From an uncultured Lachnospiraceae bacterium (GTDB taxonomy: Bacteria > Bacillota > Clostridia > Lachnospirales > Lachnospiraceae): a stretch of 49,748 nt of DNA. Shown piece by piece: positions 42,227 through 49,689 of this stretch. A model generated the notes under the pieces. It worked only from the letters and a program-made list of their open reading frames with translations. It was not told where the DNA came from and made no database searches. A program made the position numbers and the translations under genes. Location: contig ONDO01000012.1 of NCBI GenBank assembly GCA_900316625.1, positions 1-49,748 of the forward strand. Reading direction: 5' to 3'. Position 1 is the first letter of the stretch. Each line of letters starts with the position of its first letter.

Positions 42227-42742
42227 ATGAGTTTTACAGTGACGAACAATCTTACAATCCGCAAGGATTATGGCGACAACCAGAAGTTCGTGAAGAAGGC
42301 CAATCGAACCGAGGTTAGTAATGCAACACTTACATTTGCAGATTCGTCTGCTCTTCGTAAGGCGATTCGAGCCTTGCAGACTTCCGCCTACAACACAGAT
42401 GAAGACCTGAGTGAGTCAACAGGTCCTGCCAAGGAATATGCCAAGAAGATGAAGGCTTTTGTCGATACATATAATTATACTCTGGAGTCGGCAGGTAAAG
42501 GTGACTCCAAGGAGATGAAGAATGCCGCAAAGAAATTAAAGCGACTCACGAGTCAGTATGAGGATGAATTAAGCGATGCAGGTATTCGGCTGAAGAAGGA
42601 TGGAAGTATGGAAATCTCGTCCTCATCCACTGTAAAGTCGACAGCGAGATACGAGAAGATGTTTGGCTCGGATTCGAAGTATCTGAAGAACCTGGACAGC
42701 CTTGCGTCTCAGATCAGAAAGCATGTGGATGTACAGCTGTAA
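42227..42742 (+). CDS. Small protein resembling the C-terminal region of FliD
   Basis: A 171-residue soluble protein with no signal or membrane segment. Residues 77-83 (AFVDTYN), 117-130 (DAGIRLKKDGSMEI) and 143-168 (EKMFGSDSKYLKNLDSLASQI) follow the order and pattern of the FliD (flagellar cap) C-terminal domain: a helix with F-V-x-x-Y-N, the x-x-G-I-x-x-x-x-D-G-x-x-x-I turn, and the final F...L helix. The large FliD head domains are absent. GAGAGGT precedes ATG 42227. A sigma-28-like promoter upstream and a strong terminator downstream make it a single-gene unit. Role unknown: a flagellar accessory protein, an assembly inhibitor, or a diverged relic. Resemblance is from motif reading, not a search. 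Confidence 0.6.
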   Translation: MSFTVTNNLTIRKDYGDNQKFVKKANRTEVSNATLTFADSSALRKAIRALQTSAYNTDEDLSESTGPAKEYAKKMKAFVDTYNYTLESAGKGDSKEMKNAAKKLKRLTSQYEDELSDAGIRLKKDGSMEISSSSTVKSTARYEKMFGSDSKYLKNLDSLASQIRKHVDVQL

Positions 42743-42798
42743 GAAGAGAACAGACTACAGAGAAGCATAAAAAAGACAACAGTAGATAGTAAAAGAAG

Positions 42799-42840
42799 AT
42801 CCGCCAGGAGCAAGCTATATGCTCCTGGCGGATTTGTTTC
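42799..42840. terminator. Strong terminator between the FliD-like gene and the uracil permease gene
   Basis: A perfect 14-bp stem joins ATCCGCCAGGAGCA (42799-42812) and TGCTCCTGGCGGAT (42820-42833), with a 7-base loop and TTGTTTC after it. On the minus strand CTTCTTTT follows, so it can end both convergent genes. Confidence 0.88.
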
Positions 42841-42861
42841 TAATGATGATCCATCTGATAA

Positions 42862-44223
42862 TTAGCGATTGAAGTCCTCTGTCTTAAGCTCAGCTGCTTC
42901 CTTCTCGCTGAAATCGTAGTCCTTGTTGGGAAGGATTGCGTTCAGAATGATACCGAAGATGGATGCAAGAGCAAGAGCGGTAAGGGTGATGGTTGTGCCA
43001 CCAATGGTGAAGGTAAGACCATCTTTGAAACCAAGACCGGTTACGAGAATGATTGCAGCTACGATCAGGTTACGAGTGTTGGTGAAATCAACGTGATTCT
43101 CAACGACGTTACGAACACCGATTGCGGAGATCATACCATAGAGGATGAAGGAGATACCGCCGATGATAGAAGCAGGCATGGTACCAATCAGTTCAGCAAC
43201 CTTGGGGAAGAAGGAGAGAACGATAGCATAGCAAGCTGCGATGCGGATAATGCGGGGGTCATGAACCTTGGAAAGCTCAAGAACGCCAGTGTTCTCGCCG
43301 TAAGTGGTGTTTGCAGGACCACCAATGAAACCGGCAAGAGCAGTTGCAAGACCATCTCCGAGAAGGGTACGGTTAAGACCGGGATCTTCGACGAAGTCTT
43401 CACCACAAGTTGCGGAGATAGCAGAGATATCACCGATGTGTTCCATCATGGTTGCAATAGCGATGGGTGCCATAACAAGGATAGCAGTGATATCGAATTT
43501 GCAGATCTGGAAAGGCTGGAAGCTGATGATAGAAGCTTCTGCAATAGCACCGAACTGAAGGATGGAAGATCCGTCAGCATTGGTCATGCCAGCTGCGTTG
43601 AAGATGATTGCACATACATAAGAGATAACAACACCGAGAAGGATGGGGATGATCTTCAGCATTCCCCTGCCCCAGACGTTGAAGAATACAACGACTCCGA
43701 ATGCAATGATTGCAAGGAGCCAGTTGGTTTTGGCATTTGCGATTGCAGAAGGTGCAAGGCTAAGACCGATGCAGATGATGATAGGGCCGGTAACAACAGG
43801 AGGCAGGAAGCGCATAACCTTCTTAACACCAACGAGCTTGATCACGAGCGCAAGCAGGAGGTAGAGAAGACCGGCAACAACGATACCGCCACATGCATAG
43901 GGAAGCTTCTCACCCATGGTCATGTTAGCGTACTTACCGGTGCTCAGATTTGCAACAGTAGCGAATCCACCAAGGAATGCGAAGGAGGAACCTAAGAATG
44001 CAGGTACCTTACCCTTGGTAAGAAGGTGGAAAAGCAGGGTGCCAATGCCGGCACAGAAAAGAGTTACCTGAATGGAGAGGCCTTCTCCTTCGAAGTAGGA
44101 ATTGACCAGAATTGGCACGAGAATTGTTGCTCCGAACATTGCAAACATGTGCTGCAGTCCGAGAAGCATCATTTTCGGAATACCCAGTGCACGGGCATCC
44201 TTGATTACGGTTTGCTGACCCAT
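42862..44223 (-). CDS. uraA: Uracil permease (NCS2 family)
   Basis: A 453-residue transporter with about fourteen hydrophobic helices: LGLQHMFAMFGATILVPIL at the start, FLPPVVTGPIIICIGLSLAPSA (NCS2 signature), MEHIGDISAISATCGEDF with the substrate-binding acidic residue, and GGPANTTYGENTGVL. These place it with uracil/xanthine permeases; uracil is favoured by these motifs and by upp nearby. Start 44223 is chosen for GGGAGA five bases upstream; an ATG four codons earlier (44235) lacks a site. It imports uracil by proton symport. Confidence 0.93.
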   Translation of the reverse strand: MGQQTVIKDARALGIPKMMLLGLQHMFAMFGATILVPILVNSYFEGEGLSIQVTLFCAGIGTLLFHLLTKGKVPAFLGSSFAFLGGFATVANLSTGKYANMTMGEKLPYACGGIVVAGLLYLLLALVIKLVGVKKVMRFLPPVVTGPIIICIGLSLAPSAIANAKTNWLLAIIAFGVVVFFNVWGRGMLKIIPILLGVVISYVCAIIFNAAGMTNADGSSILQFGAIAEASIISFQPFQICKFDITAILVMAPIAIATMMEHIGDISAISATCGEDFVEDPGLNRTLLGDGLATALAGFIGGPANTTYGENTGVLELSKVHDPRIIRIAACYAIVLSFFPKVAELIGTMPASIIGGISFILYGMISAIGVRNVVENHVDFTNTRNLIVAAIILVTGLGFKDGLTFTIGGTTITLTALALASIFGIILNAILPNKDYDFSEKEAAELKTEDFNR

Positions 44224-44259
44224 AATGTCTCCCATCTATGAAATTGAATGAATAGTACT

Positions 44260-44285
44260 AATTGTGCACTGAATTGCGCACAATT
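44260..44285. promoter_or_regulatory. Inverted repeat upstream of the uracil permease gene
   Basis: AATTGTGC (44260-44267) and GCACAATT (44278-44285) are perfect 8-bp arms 10 bases apart, about 37 bases before the permease start. GAATTG and CAATTC also pair within the same stretch. It could be an operator or a leader hairpin; no PyrR-type RNA site was recognised. Confidence 0.45.
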
Positions 44286-44407
44286 CCAACAAAGAAGTAT
44301 AAAACAGAAGGAGGCAATTGGGCAAGGAATATGGAGAAAGGCGGGTGTATTAAATAGGGAACATATGGTATTGATGACTCAATCTTAGAATGAAGTCGAA
44401 GCGTGAC

Positions 44408-44436
44408 TTGTAATAAGAAGAATTCGCAACTATAAT
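44408..44436 (+). promoter_or_regulatory. Promoter of the guaA leader
   Basis: TTGTAA (44408-44413), a 17-base spacer and TATAAT (44431-44436) put a start near 44443, right at the first paired base of the predicted leader structure. This leaves a leader of about 140 bases before guaA. Confidence 0.65.
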
Positions 44437-44441
44437 GTAAT

Positions 44442-44536
44442 GGCGTTTTCTATGGATGGCGTACCTATTGTCGTCAGGTCGCTGCCCATGGACCTAAGCA
44501 GCTCATATGGTTACGTCCTATTACCCCGAAAATGCC
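44442..44536 (+). ncRNA. Candidate structured leader RNA (possible riboswitch) of guaA
   Basis: Hand folding gives a closed multi-part structure. P1: GGCGTTTTC (44442-44450) with GAAAATGCC (44528-44536), 9 pairs. P2: GGA-CGTA-CC within 44454-44465 with GG-TACG-TCC within 44509-44518, with small bulges. P3: AGGTC (44476-44480) with GACCT (44491-44495). In addition GCTGC (44481-44485), in the P3 loop, can pair with GCAGC (44498-44502), making a pseudoknot or a competing hairpin. After P1, AAAAT / ATTTT (44529-44545) can form instead of its 3' strand. It does not match purine, ZTP, THF, TPP or T-box consensus as I know them. A GMP or purine-related ligand is a guess from guaA. Confidence 0.5.
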
Positions 44537-44581
44537 TAATATTTTGCACCCCCTATTTACATGATTTAAGAAGGAGAAAGC

Positions 44582-46171
44582 ATGCAGCAGGAGAAAGTAA
44601 TCGTTATTGACTTTGGCGGTCAGTACAACCAGCTTGTTGCCCGCCGTGTTCGTGAGAATAACGTGTACTGTGAGATTTATTCTTACCGCACGCCCCTCGA
44701 TAAGATTCGAGAGATGAATCCCAAGGGGATCATTCTGACCGGAGGCCCTAACAGTTGCTATGAAGAAGGAGCAGCCACTGCACCCAAGGAACTCTTCGAG
44801 ATGGGAATCCCTGTCCTTGGCCTCTGCTATGGCGCACAGCTCATGAATTATGTCCTCGGTGGAAATGTAGAGCGTGCTTCAGACAGAGAATACGGTAAGA
44901 CAGAGTGCCACACAGACAATTCCTCGAAACTCTTTGAAGGCGTGTCTGAAACCACAACCGTCTGGATGAGTCATTTTGACTATATTGAGAGAATGGCACC
45001 TGGCTTCCGTAGTGTTGCGCATACTGATAACTGCCCTGTTGCAGCATGTGAGGATGTTAGCCGTAATCTCTATGCAATCCAGTTCCATCCGGAAGTTCTT
45101 CATACTGCTGAAGGCTCCAAGATGCTTCACAATTTCGTTCGCAATATCTGTGGATGCGCCGGAACCTGGAAGATGGATTCTTTTGTCGAGACTACGATTA
45201 AGGAAATTCGAAAGAAGGTTGGCGATGGTAAGGTACTGCTGGCACTGTCTGGTGGTGTTGATTCTTCTGTTGCAGCAGGTCTTTTGTCCAGAGCAATTGG
45301 TAAGCAGCTTACCTGTGTATTCGTAGATCATGGTCTTCTTCGCAAGAACGAAGGCGATGAGGTTGAGGCAGTCTTTGGCCCGTCAGGTCAGTTTGATTTG
45401 AATTTTATTCGTGTTAATGCTCAGGAGCGTTACTATAGCAAGCTTGCAGGTGTAACCGAACCAGAGGCAAAGCGTAAGATTATCGGTGAAGAATTTATTC
45501 GTGTATTCGAAGAAGAAGCGAAGAAGATTGGTAAGGTAGATTTCCTGGCACAGGGAACGATCTATCCTGATGTAGTTGAGTCTGGTCTGGGCGGTGAGTC
45601 TGCTGTGATCAAGTCTCATCATAATGTTGGAGGCCTTCCTGATTTCGTTGATTTCAAGGAAATTATCGAGCCCTTACGTGACCTCTTCAAGGATGAAGTT
45701 CGCCAGGCAGGTCTTGAACTCGGAATCCCTGAGAGCCTGGTCTTCCGTCAGCCTTTCCCTGGCCCTGGTCTTGGTATCCGTATTATCGGAGAAGTCAATG
45801 CAGAGAAGGTTCGTATCGTTCAGGATGCGGATTTCATCTATAGAGAAGAAGTAGATCATGCTGCAGAAGGATACGCGAAGGAGAATGGAGAAAAAGCTCC
45901 ATGGAAGCCGGATCAGTATTTTGCAGCACTCACTAATATGCGTTCCGTAGGTGTTATGGGTGACGAGAGAACTTATGATTATGCGATTGCACTTCGCGCC
46001 GTAAAAACAATTGACTTTATGACTGCGGAATCTGCAGAGATTCCTTTTGAAGTTCTTCAGAGGGTTATGAGCAGAATTATAAATGAGGTCAGAGGAGTCA
46101 ACAGAGTATTCTATGATCTCACGAGTAAACCGCCAGGAACTATTGATTTCAGCCTCTTTTTCGTTTGGTGA
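44582..46171 (+). CDS. guaA: GMP synthase (glutamine-hydrolysing), C-terminus altered by element insertion
   Basis: A 529-residue GuaA. The class I glutaminase domain has Cys82 in LGLCYGAQL and His-Glu in QFHPEV (near 168-170); the ATP-PPase loop LSGGVDSS is near 222, and the dimerisation domain ends TSKPPGTI. It converts XMP to GMP. Typical GuaA proteins finish TIEWE; here the end is [10 protein letters not shown], followed by mobile-element DNA. The last codons therefore probably come from the element, a known pattern for integrases that target the guaA 3' end. Catalytic parts are intact and function should be kept. AAGGAG precedes ATG 44582. Confidence 0.96.
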   Translation: MQQEKVIVIDFGGQYNQLVARRVRENNVYCEIYSYRTPLDKIREMNPKGIILTGGPNSCYEEGAATAPKELFEMGIPVLGLCYGAQLMNYVLGGNVERASDREYGKTECHTDNSSKLFEGVSETTTVWMSHFDYIERMAPGFRSVAHTDNCPVAACEDVSRNLYAIQFHPEVLHTAEGSKMLHNFVRNICGCAGTWKMDSFVETTIKEIRKKVGDGKVLLALSGGVDSSVAAGLLSRAIGKQLTCVFVDHGLLRKNEGDEVEAVFGPSGQFDLNFIRVNAQERYYSKLAGVTEPEAKRKIIGEEFIRVFEEEAKKIGKVDFLAQGTIYPDVVESGLGGESAVIKSHHNVGGLPDFVDFKEIIEPLRDLFKDEVRQAGLELGIPESLVFRQPFPGPGLGIRIIGEVNAEKVRIVQDADFIYREEVDHAAEGYAKENGEKAPWKPDQYFAALTNMRSVGVMGDERTYDYAIALRAVKTIDFMTAESAEIPFEVLQRVMSRIINEVRGVNRVFYDLTSKPPGTIDFSLFFVW

Positions 46172-46294
46172 CAACCAAACGACAACCGTTCTATATATGG
46201 AATTATTCTAGAGAATAATTTCAGAATTTACATCAGTTATATCTATTGCCTATTCTAGCAGATTTTCTCTCAAAATGACAACCGGATTATCCGG
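46162..46294. repeat. Repeat cluster at the left end of the element (candidate att/arm sites)
   Basis: Three copies of (T/C)GACAACC lie in the same orientation at 46169-46176, 46180-46187 and 46276-46283. The inverted repeat CGTTTGGT / ACCAAACG with GACA between (46162-46181) spans the guaA stop. A near-perfect palindrome, AATTATTCT / AGAATAATT around AG, covers 46201-46220, and TATTCTAG recurs at 46251. CCGGAT / ATCCGG is centred on 46288. Tyrosine integrases use short direct repeats as arm sites and inverted core sites, so this looks like the left attachment region. Confidence 0.55.
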
Positions 46295-46315
46295 AGATAA
46301 TTTCATATTGAAAAG

Positions 46316-46939
46316 TTACAGACGGGTCTTCCTAGGTCTTTTGGATGGCTTAGGATCTGATCCTTCATCGAGCTTGTTGGCTTCAATCTCTGCAGACACT
46401 TCTTCAATCCTTTTTTCAATTTCAGGATCTTCTGCATAGCCAAATTGTTTGTCAGTCTCGATGTAATCAGGATACAGGCTCTTCCATTCACTATATTCTT
46501 CATCCAGAAGATTTCCGTCATCACATACTTTTCGAATGTAGTTCCAGAGACGAAGACTCTGCTTCATCTGCAGATAGTTAAGTTCATCGATAAGTGGAGC
46601 ATCTTCCTTTAATGGACGTTGTACAAGGTGAACTTCGCCATTAACAAACTGAGGTGTCAAACCATAGCGCTCTTCAAGATCAAAGAGAATCTGAATTGCA
46701 CCGAATACGTTTGTAGGATCTGGATCGGCCAGTGCGTGCTGATCAATGCCAAGAGCATCCGCAATTGTATGAAGAGTAACTTCATCCGGATAACGATTAC
46801 CAAGTTCGTAGTTACGGATCGTGGATTCATTGAGCTGACATTTTTCACCAAGCTCTTTTTGAGTGAATCCTTTGAGAGTTCTGTATTTACGTATTTTATC
46901 ACCTAATGGGTGAACATATTTAGATTCTGCTTTAGCCAT
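46316..46939 (-). CDS. XRE-family transcriptional regulator of the element
   Basis: A 207-residue protein. Residues about 12-70 form a Cro/C1-type helix-turn-helix (LGDKIRKYRTLKGFTQKELGEKCQLNESTIRNYELGNRYP). The remainder is helical and acidic (residues 80-190), with a basic tail KPSKRPRKTRL, and is not recognised. It is divergent from xis-int and faces them across a gap with three matching operator-like sites, so it is the likely repressor of excision. GAAGG lies upstream of the start at 46939. Confidence 0.85.
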   Translation of the reverse strand: MAKAESKYVHPLGDKIRKYRTLKGFTQKELGEKCQLNESTIRNYELGNRYPDEVTLHTIADALGIDQHALADPDPTNVFGAIQILFDLEERYGLTPQFVNGEVHLVQRPLKEDAPLIDELNYLQMKQSLRLWNYIRKVCDDGNLLDEEYSEWKSLYPDYIETDKQFGYAEDPEIEKRIEEVSAEIEANKLDEGSDPKPSKRPRKTRL

Positions 46940-46990
46940 AGGTAGAAGCCTTCTTTCTTAATAAATGTGATGAATTAAGTATATCATCAA

Positions 46991-47084
46991 CAGTTCATAA
47001 ATGAAATGAAATTTTAAAAATTGTATTGACAGTACAGATATGAACGGTTAATATAATTCATAGAAACAGTACAGATATGAACTG
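46991..47084 (+). promoter_or_regulatory. Promoter of xis-int with three repressor-like sites
   Basis: TTGACA (47026-47031) and TAATAT (47049-47054), 17 bases apart, are a likely promoter. CAGTTCATA (46991-46999) is the exact reverse complement of TATGAACTG (47076-47084), and TATGAACGG at 47040-47048 is a near copy lying on the promoter. A 17-base direct repeat, ACAGTACAGATATGAAC, occurs at 47029 and 47066. The arrangement fits control by the adjacent XRE protein. Confidence 0.6.
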
Positions 47085-47126
47085 ATTATAGAAATGATAT
47101 AAAAATGAAACACAGGAGGTATAGAG

Positions 47127-47315
47127 ATGGTTAAAGAGGAAACAAGACTGATGAATGCAGAGGATGTAAAGGAAGCTCTAGGCGTTTCACAGAGTATGGC
47201 CTATAAGATTATCCAGCAGCTCAATAGGGAGATGAAGGAAAAAGGTTTTCATACCATCAGTGGTCGCGTAAGCGCAAAGTATTTTGCGGAATGCTTCTAT
47301 GGATTCAATCAGTAA
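47127..47315 (+). CDS. Xis-like small helix-turn-helix DNA-binding protein
   Basis: A 62-residue protein: LMNAEDVKEALGVSQSMAYKIIQQLNREMKEKG is a MerR/excisionase-like helix-turn-helix and the C-terminal half (ISGRVSAKYFAECFYG) a short wing. Proteins of this kind sit directly before tyrosine integrases in Clostridial elements and act as excision directionality factors. ACAGGAGGT precedes ATG 47127, and the integrase begins 26 bases after its stop. Confidence 0.78.
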   Translation: MVKEETRLMNAEDVKEALGVSQSMAYKIIQQLNREMKEKGFHTISGRVSAKYFAECFYGFNQ

Positions 47316-47341
47316 CAGTTTTTTAAAGGAGATGATCAAAG

Positions 47342-48436
47342 ATGGCAATTATTAAAAATGAAGCAACAGGCACCTGGGAGGTCCGTACAAGATATATAGA
47401 TTGGACAGGTGCAAAGAAGCAAAAAACGAAACGCGGATTCACAAGAAAAGCTGATGCTATTGAGTGGGAGCAAAATTTTCAGTTAAAGGCAGCTCAAGAT
47501 GTTGATATGACTTTTGGTGATTTCGTGGCAACTTATATCGAAGATATGCAGCCAAGACTCAGGGAAAATACTTGGAAGACAAAAGAAGTGATTATTAATA
47601 AGAAAATCCTTCCTTACTTCAAGGATAAGAAGTTAAGTGAGATCACGGCGCCGGATATCGTGTCTTGGCAGAACGAGATTATGAAACAAACAGATTCATT
47701 AGGAAATCATTATTCGAAAACCTATCTGAAGACAATTCATAATCAGCTGAGTGCCATTTTGAATCATGCAGTTAGCATGTATGGGCTTAAGGCTAATATG
47801 GCTCGTAAAGTTGGAAATATGGGAAAAGAAGTACCAAAGGAAATGAACTTCTGGACTCAGCAAGAATATGAAAAGTTTGCAGAAGCGATTGCAGATAAGG
47901 AAGAGTCCTATATGGCCTTTGAGATTCTTTACTGGTGTGGCATCCGCCTTGGAGAATTATTAGCACTGACACCGGAGGATTTTAATCTGTCAGACAGTAC
48001 ACTTCGCATCAACAAGTCATATCAGAGATTAAGTGGAGAAGATGTCATTACAGATCCGAAGACTCCCAAAAGTAATAGAACAATCTATTTACCGGAGTTC
48101 TTGAAGGCAGAGATTAAGTCTTATCTTAGTCATCTATATAACATTGAACCAAATGAAAGAATATTTCTAATTAGCAAGAGCTTTCTTCATCATGAGATGG
48201 ATCGAGGAGTAAAAGCTTCTGGTGTTAAAAGAATTCGAATACATGACCTTAGACATAGCCACGTATCCTTGTTGATTAACATGGGATTTTCAGCTTTGGC
48301 AATTGGAGAACGAGTTGGTCATGAGGCGCCTGATATCACATATCGTTATGCACATCTTTTCCCTACAGTACAGACGGATATGGCTGATCAGTTAAACAGA
48401 GAAAGGATGGGCTTTATGGATGTCAGAAAAGATTAA
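47342..48436 (+). CDS. int: Tyrosine recombinase/integrase
   Basis: A 364-residue phage-type integrase. The N-terminal AP2-like arm-binding region (residues 1-50, TGTWEVRTRYIDWTGAKK) and the SAM-like core-binding domain (about 58-160) precede the catalytic domain. Catalytic residues are Arg in GIRLGELLAL (about 201), His-x-x-Arg in HDLRHSH (about 301), His in VGHEAPD and the nucleophile Tyr in YRYAHL (about 334). It should integrate the element at the guaA 3' end. AAAGGAG precedes ATG 47342. It overlaps the MobC-like gene by 17 bases. Confidence 0.95.
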   Translation: MAIIKNEATGTWEVRTRYIDWTGAKKQKTKRGFTRKADAIEWEQNFQLKAAQDVDMTFGDFVATYIEDMQPRLRENTWKTKEVIINKKILPYFKDKKLSEITAPDIVSWQNEIMKQTDSLGNHYSKTYLKTIHNQLSAILNHAVSMYGLKANMARKVGNMGKEVPKEMNFWTQQEYEKFAEAIADKEESYMAFEILYWCGIRLGELLALTPEDFNLSDSTLRINKSYQRLSGEDVITDPKTPKSNRTIYLPEFLKAEIKSYLSHLYNIEPNERIFLISKSFLHHEMDRGVKASGVKRIRIHDLRHSHVSLLINMGFSALAIGERVGHEAPDITYRYAHLFPTVQTDMADQLNRERMGFMDVRKD

Positions 48437-48857
48437 GGATGAAAAGAACAGATGGAGAAATAAGACTATCGCCTTTCGACTCTCTCCTGAAGAAAATGAG
48501 GAACTTGAGAAGAGATACAGACTTTTAGGGTATCGAACAAAGCAGGATTATCTTATTGATTCTGTATTGAAGAATAAGGTTATTGCTATGGGAAATATGC
48601 AAATGATTTATCAGTTTAAAAGAAGTCTAGAAGAAATCTTGAGTGAACTTCAGAGAATTGATAAGTCAGAGGAGATGGGAGAAGAACTCATGACTCCAAT
48701 TAGGACAATGCTAGAGATTATGGAAGCTATTAAAAATCAAGATGATCCGAAGAACGAGGAAGTACAAATGCCTGAGCAGCAATATGGTCAGATGATGCAT
48801 CTCAGAAAATTAAGGAAGTTATTATCTCAAGAAACGGAGGATGAAACAAATGAGTAA
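48420..48857 (+). CDS. MobC-like relaxosome accessory protein
   Basis: A 145-residue protein with RNKTIAFRLSPEENEELEKRYRLLGYRTKQDYLIDSVLKNKV (about residues 13-55), a ribbon-helix-helix pattern found in MobC-type mobilisation proteins of Clostridial plasmids and conjugative transposons. The rest is helical and charged. Such proteins help a relaxase open the transfer origin; no relaxase is visible in the window but may lie to the right. It could also be a plain ribbon-helix-helix regulator. It overlaps integrase and parA, so it is translated with them. Confidence 0.65.
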   Translation: MSEKIKDEKNRWRNKTIAFRLSPEENEELEKRYRLLGYRTKQDYLIDSVLKNKVIAMGNMQMIYQFKRSLEEILSELQRIDKSEEMGEELMTPIRTMLEIMEAIKNQDDPKNEEVQMPEQQYGQMMHLRKLRKLLSQETEDETNE

Positions 48858-49689
48858 GGTAATTGCGATTGCCAATCAAAAAGGAGGAGTTGGAAAGACA
48901 ACGTCTACAGTAAATTTGGGTGCAGGTCTTTCTGCTGATGGGAAAAAGGTTCTATTGATTGATCTTGATCCACAGGCTTCACTCACGCTAAGTATGGGGT
49001 ACAGAGAACCGGATAAACTTCCAGCTACGGTGACCAATGTTATTGATCAGATTGTTAATGACAAGGGAATTGATCCGGAATTTGGAATCATGCATATCAC
49101 GGACAGATTGGACCTGTTACCGGCGAGCATCGATTTATCTGCTGCTGAAGTGTCGTTAGTTAGTGCAATGAGCAGAGAACTTGTACTCCGTACTTATATG
49201 GAGCAGGTGAGAGCCAACTATGATTATGTATTGATTGATTGTATGCCTTCTCTTGGTATTCTGACCGTGAATGCACTTGCTTGTGCGGATAGCGTACTTA
49301 TTCCTGTCCAGGCCGCTTATCTTCCGGTTAAAGGCTTACAACAGTTGATTAAAACAATCTATACCGTAAAACGTAGATTAAACAATCATCTGGAAATTGA
49401 AGGAATACTTTTCACTATGGTTGATCGTAGAACTACCTATGCGAAAGAAATCGTTCAGGAAGTGAATGATGTATATGGAAAAGCAATCCCAGTGTTTCAA
49501 ATTGAAGTGCCAATGTCTGTAAGAGCATCAGAGACAAGTCAGATGGCCAAAAATATTTTTGAATATGATCCGAAGGGGAAAGCTGCTTCTGCGTATCGGG
49601 AGTTATCAGAGGAGGTATTAAGCCATGGCTGCAAAAAGAGAAAAAGTACACTTCGAATCTGTAGAGGAATTATTAGGTGCACCGGTTGA
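48850..49689 (+). CDS. parA: ParA-family partition ATPase
   Basis: A 279-residue deviant-Walker ATPase: IAIANQKGGVGKTTSTVNLG (signature Lys), LLIDLDPQASLT (A') and YVLIDCMPSLG (Walker B). Such proteins position plasmids and excised integrative elements with ParB. GGAGG at 48836-48840 places the start at ATG 48850; the ATG at 48841 touches that site. The frame runs 65 bases into parB, giving a tail after VLSHG (CKKRKSTLRICRGIIRCTG) that is unlike family C-termini and rich in Arg, Lys and Cys. Confidence 0.93.
   Translation: MSKVIAIANQKGGVGKTTSTVNLGAGLSADGKKVLLIDLDPQASLTLSMGYREPDKLPATVTNVIDQIVNDKGIDPEFGIMHITDRLDLLPASIDLSAAEVSLVSAMSRELVLRTYMEQVRANYDYVLIDCMPSLGILTVNALACADSVLIPVQAAYLPVKGLQQLIKTIYTVKRRLNNHLEIEGILFTMVDRRTTYAKEIVQEVNDVYGKAIPVFQIEVPMSVRASETSQMAKNIFEYDPKGKAASAYRELSEEVLSHGCKKRKSTLRICRGIIRCTG

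Larger units (their letters stand above)
44224..44581. other. 358-base gap between the uracil permease gene and guaA: contents
   Basis: No gene was found here. The left part (44224-44330) is the promoter region of the minus-strand permease with an inverted repeat. About 44330-44400 shows nothing recognisable. From 44408 onward it holds the guaA promoter and its folded leader, ending with AAGGAG at 44571-44576 before the guaA ATG. Confidence 0.6.

Noticed and set aside
44460-44520. Small SRP RNA, purine riboswitch or tRNA in the guaA leader
   Set aside because: AGGTC...AAGCAGC superficially recalls the SRP RNA core, but the conserved GGAA loop context is missing. No purine-riboswitch loop pair, T-loop or CCA end was found.
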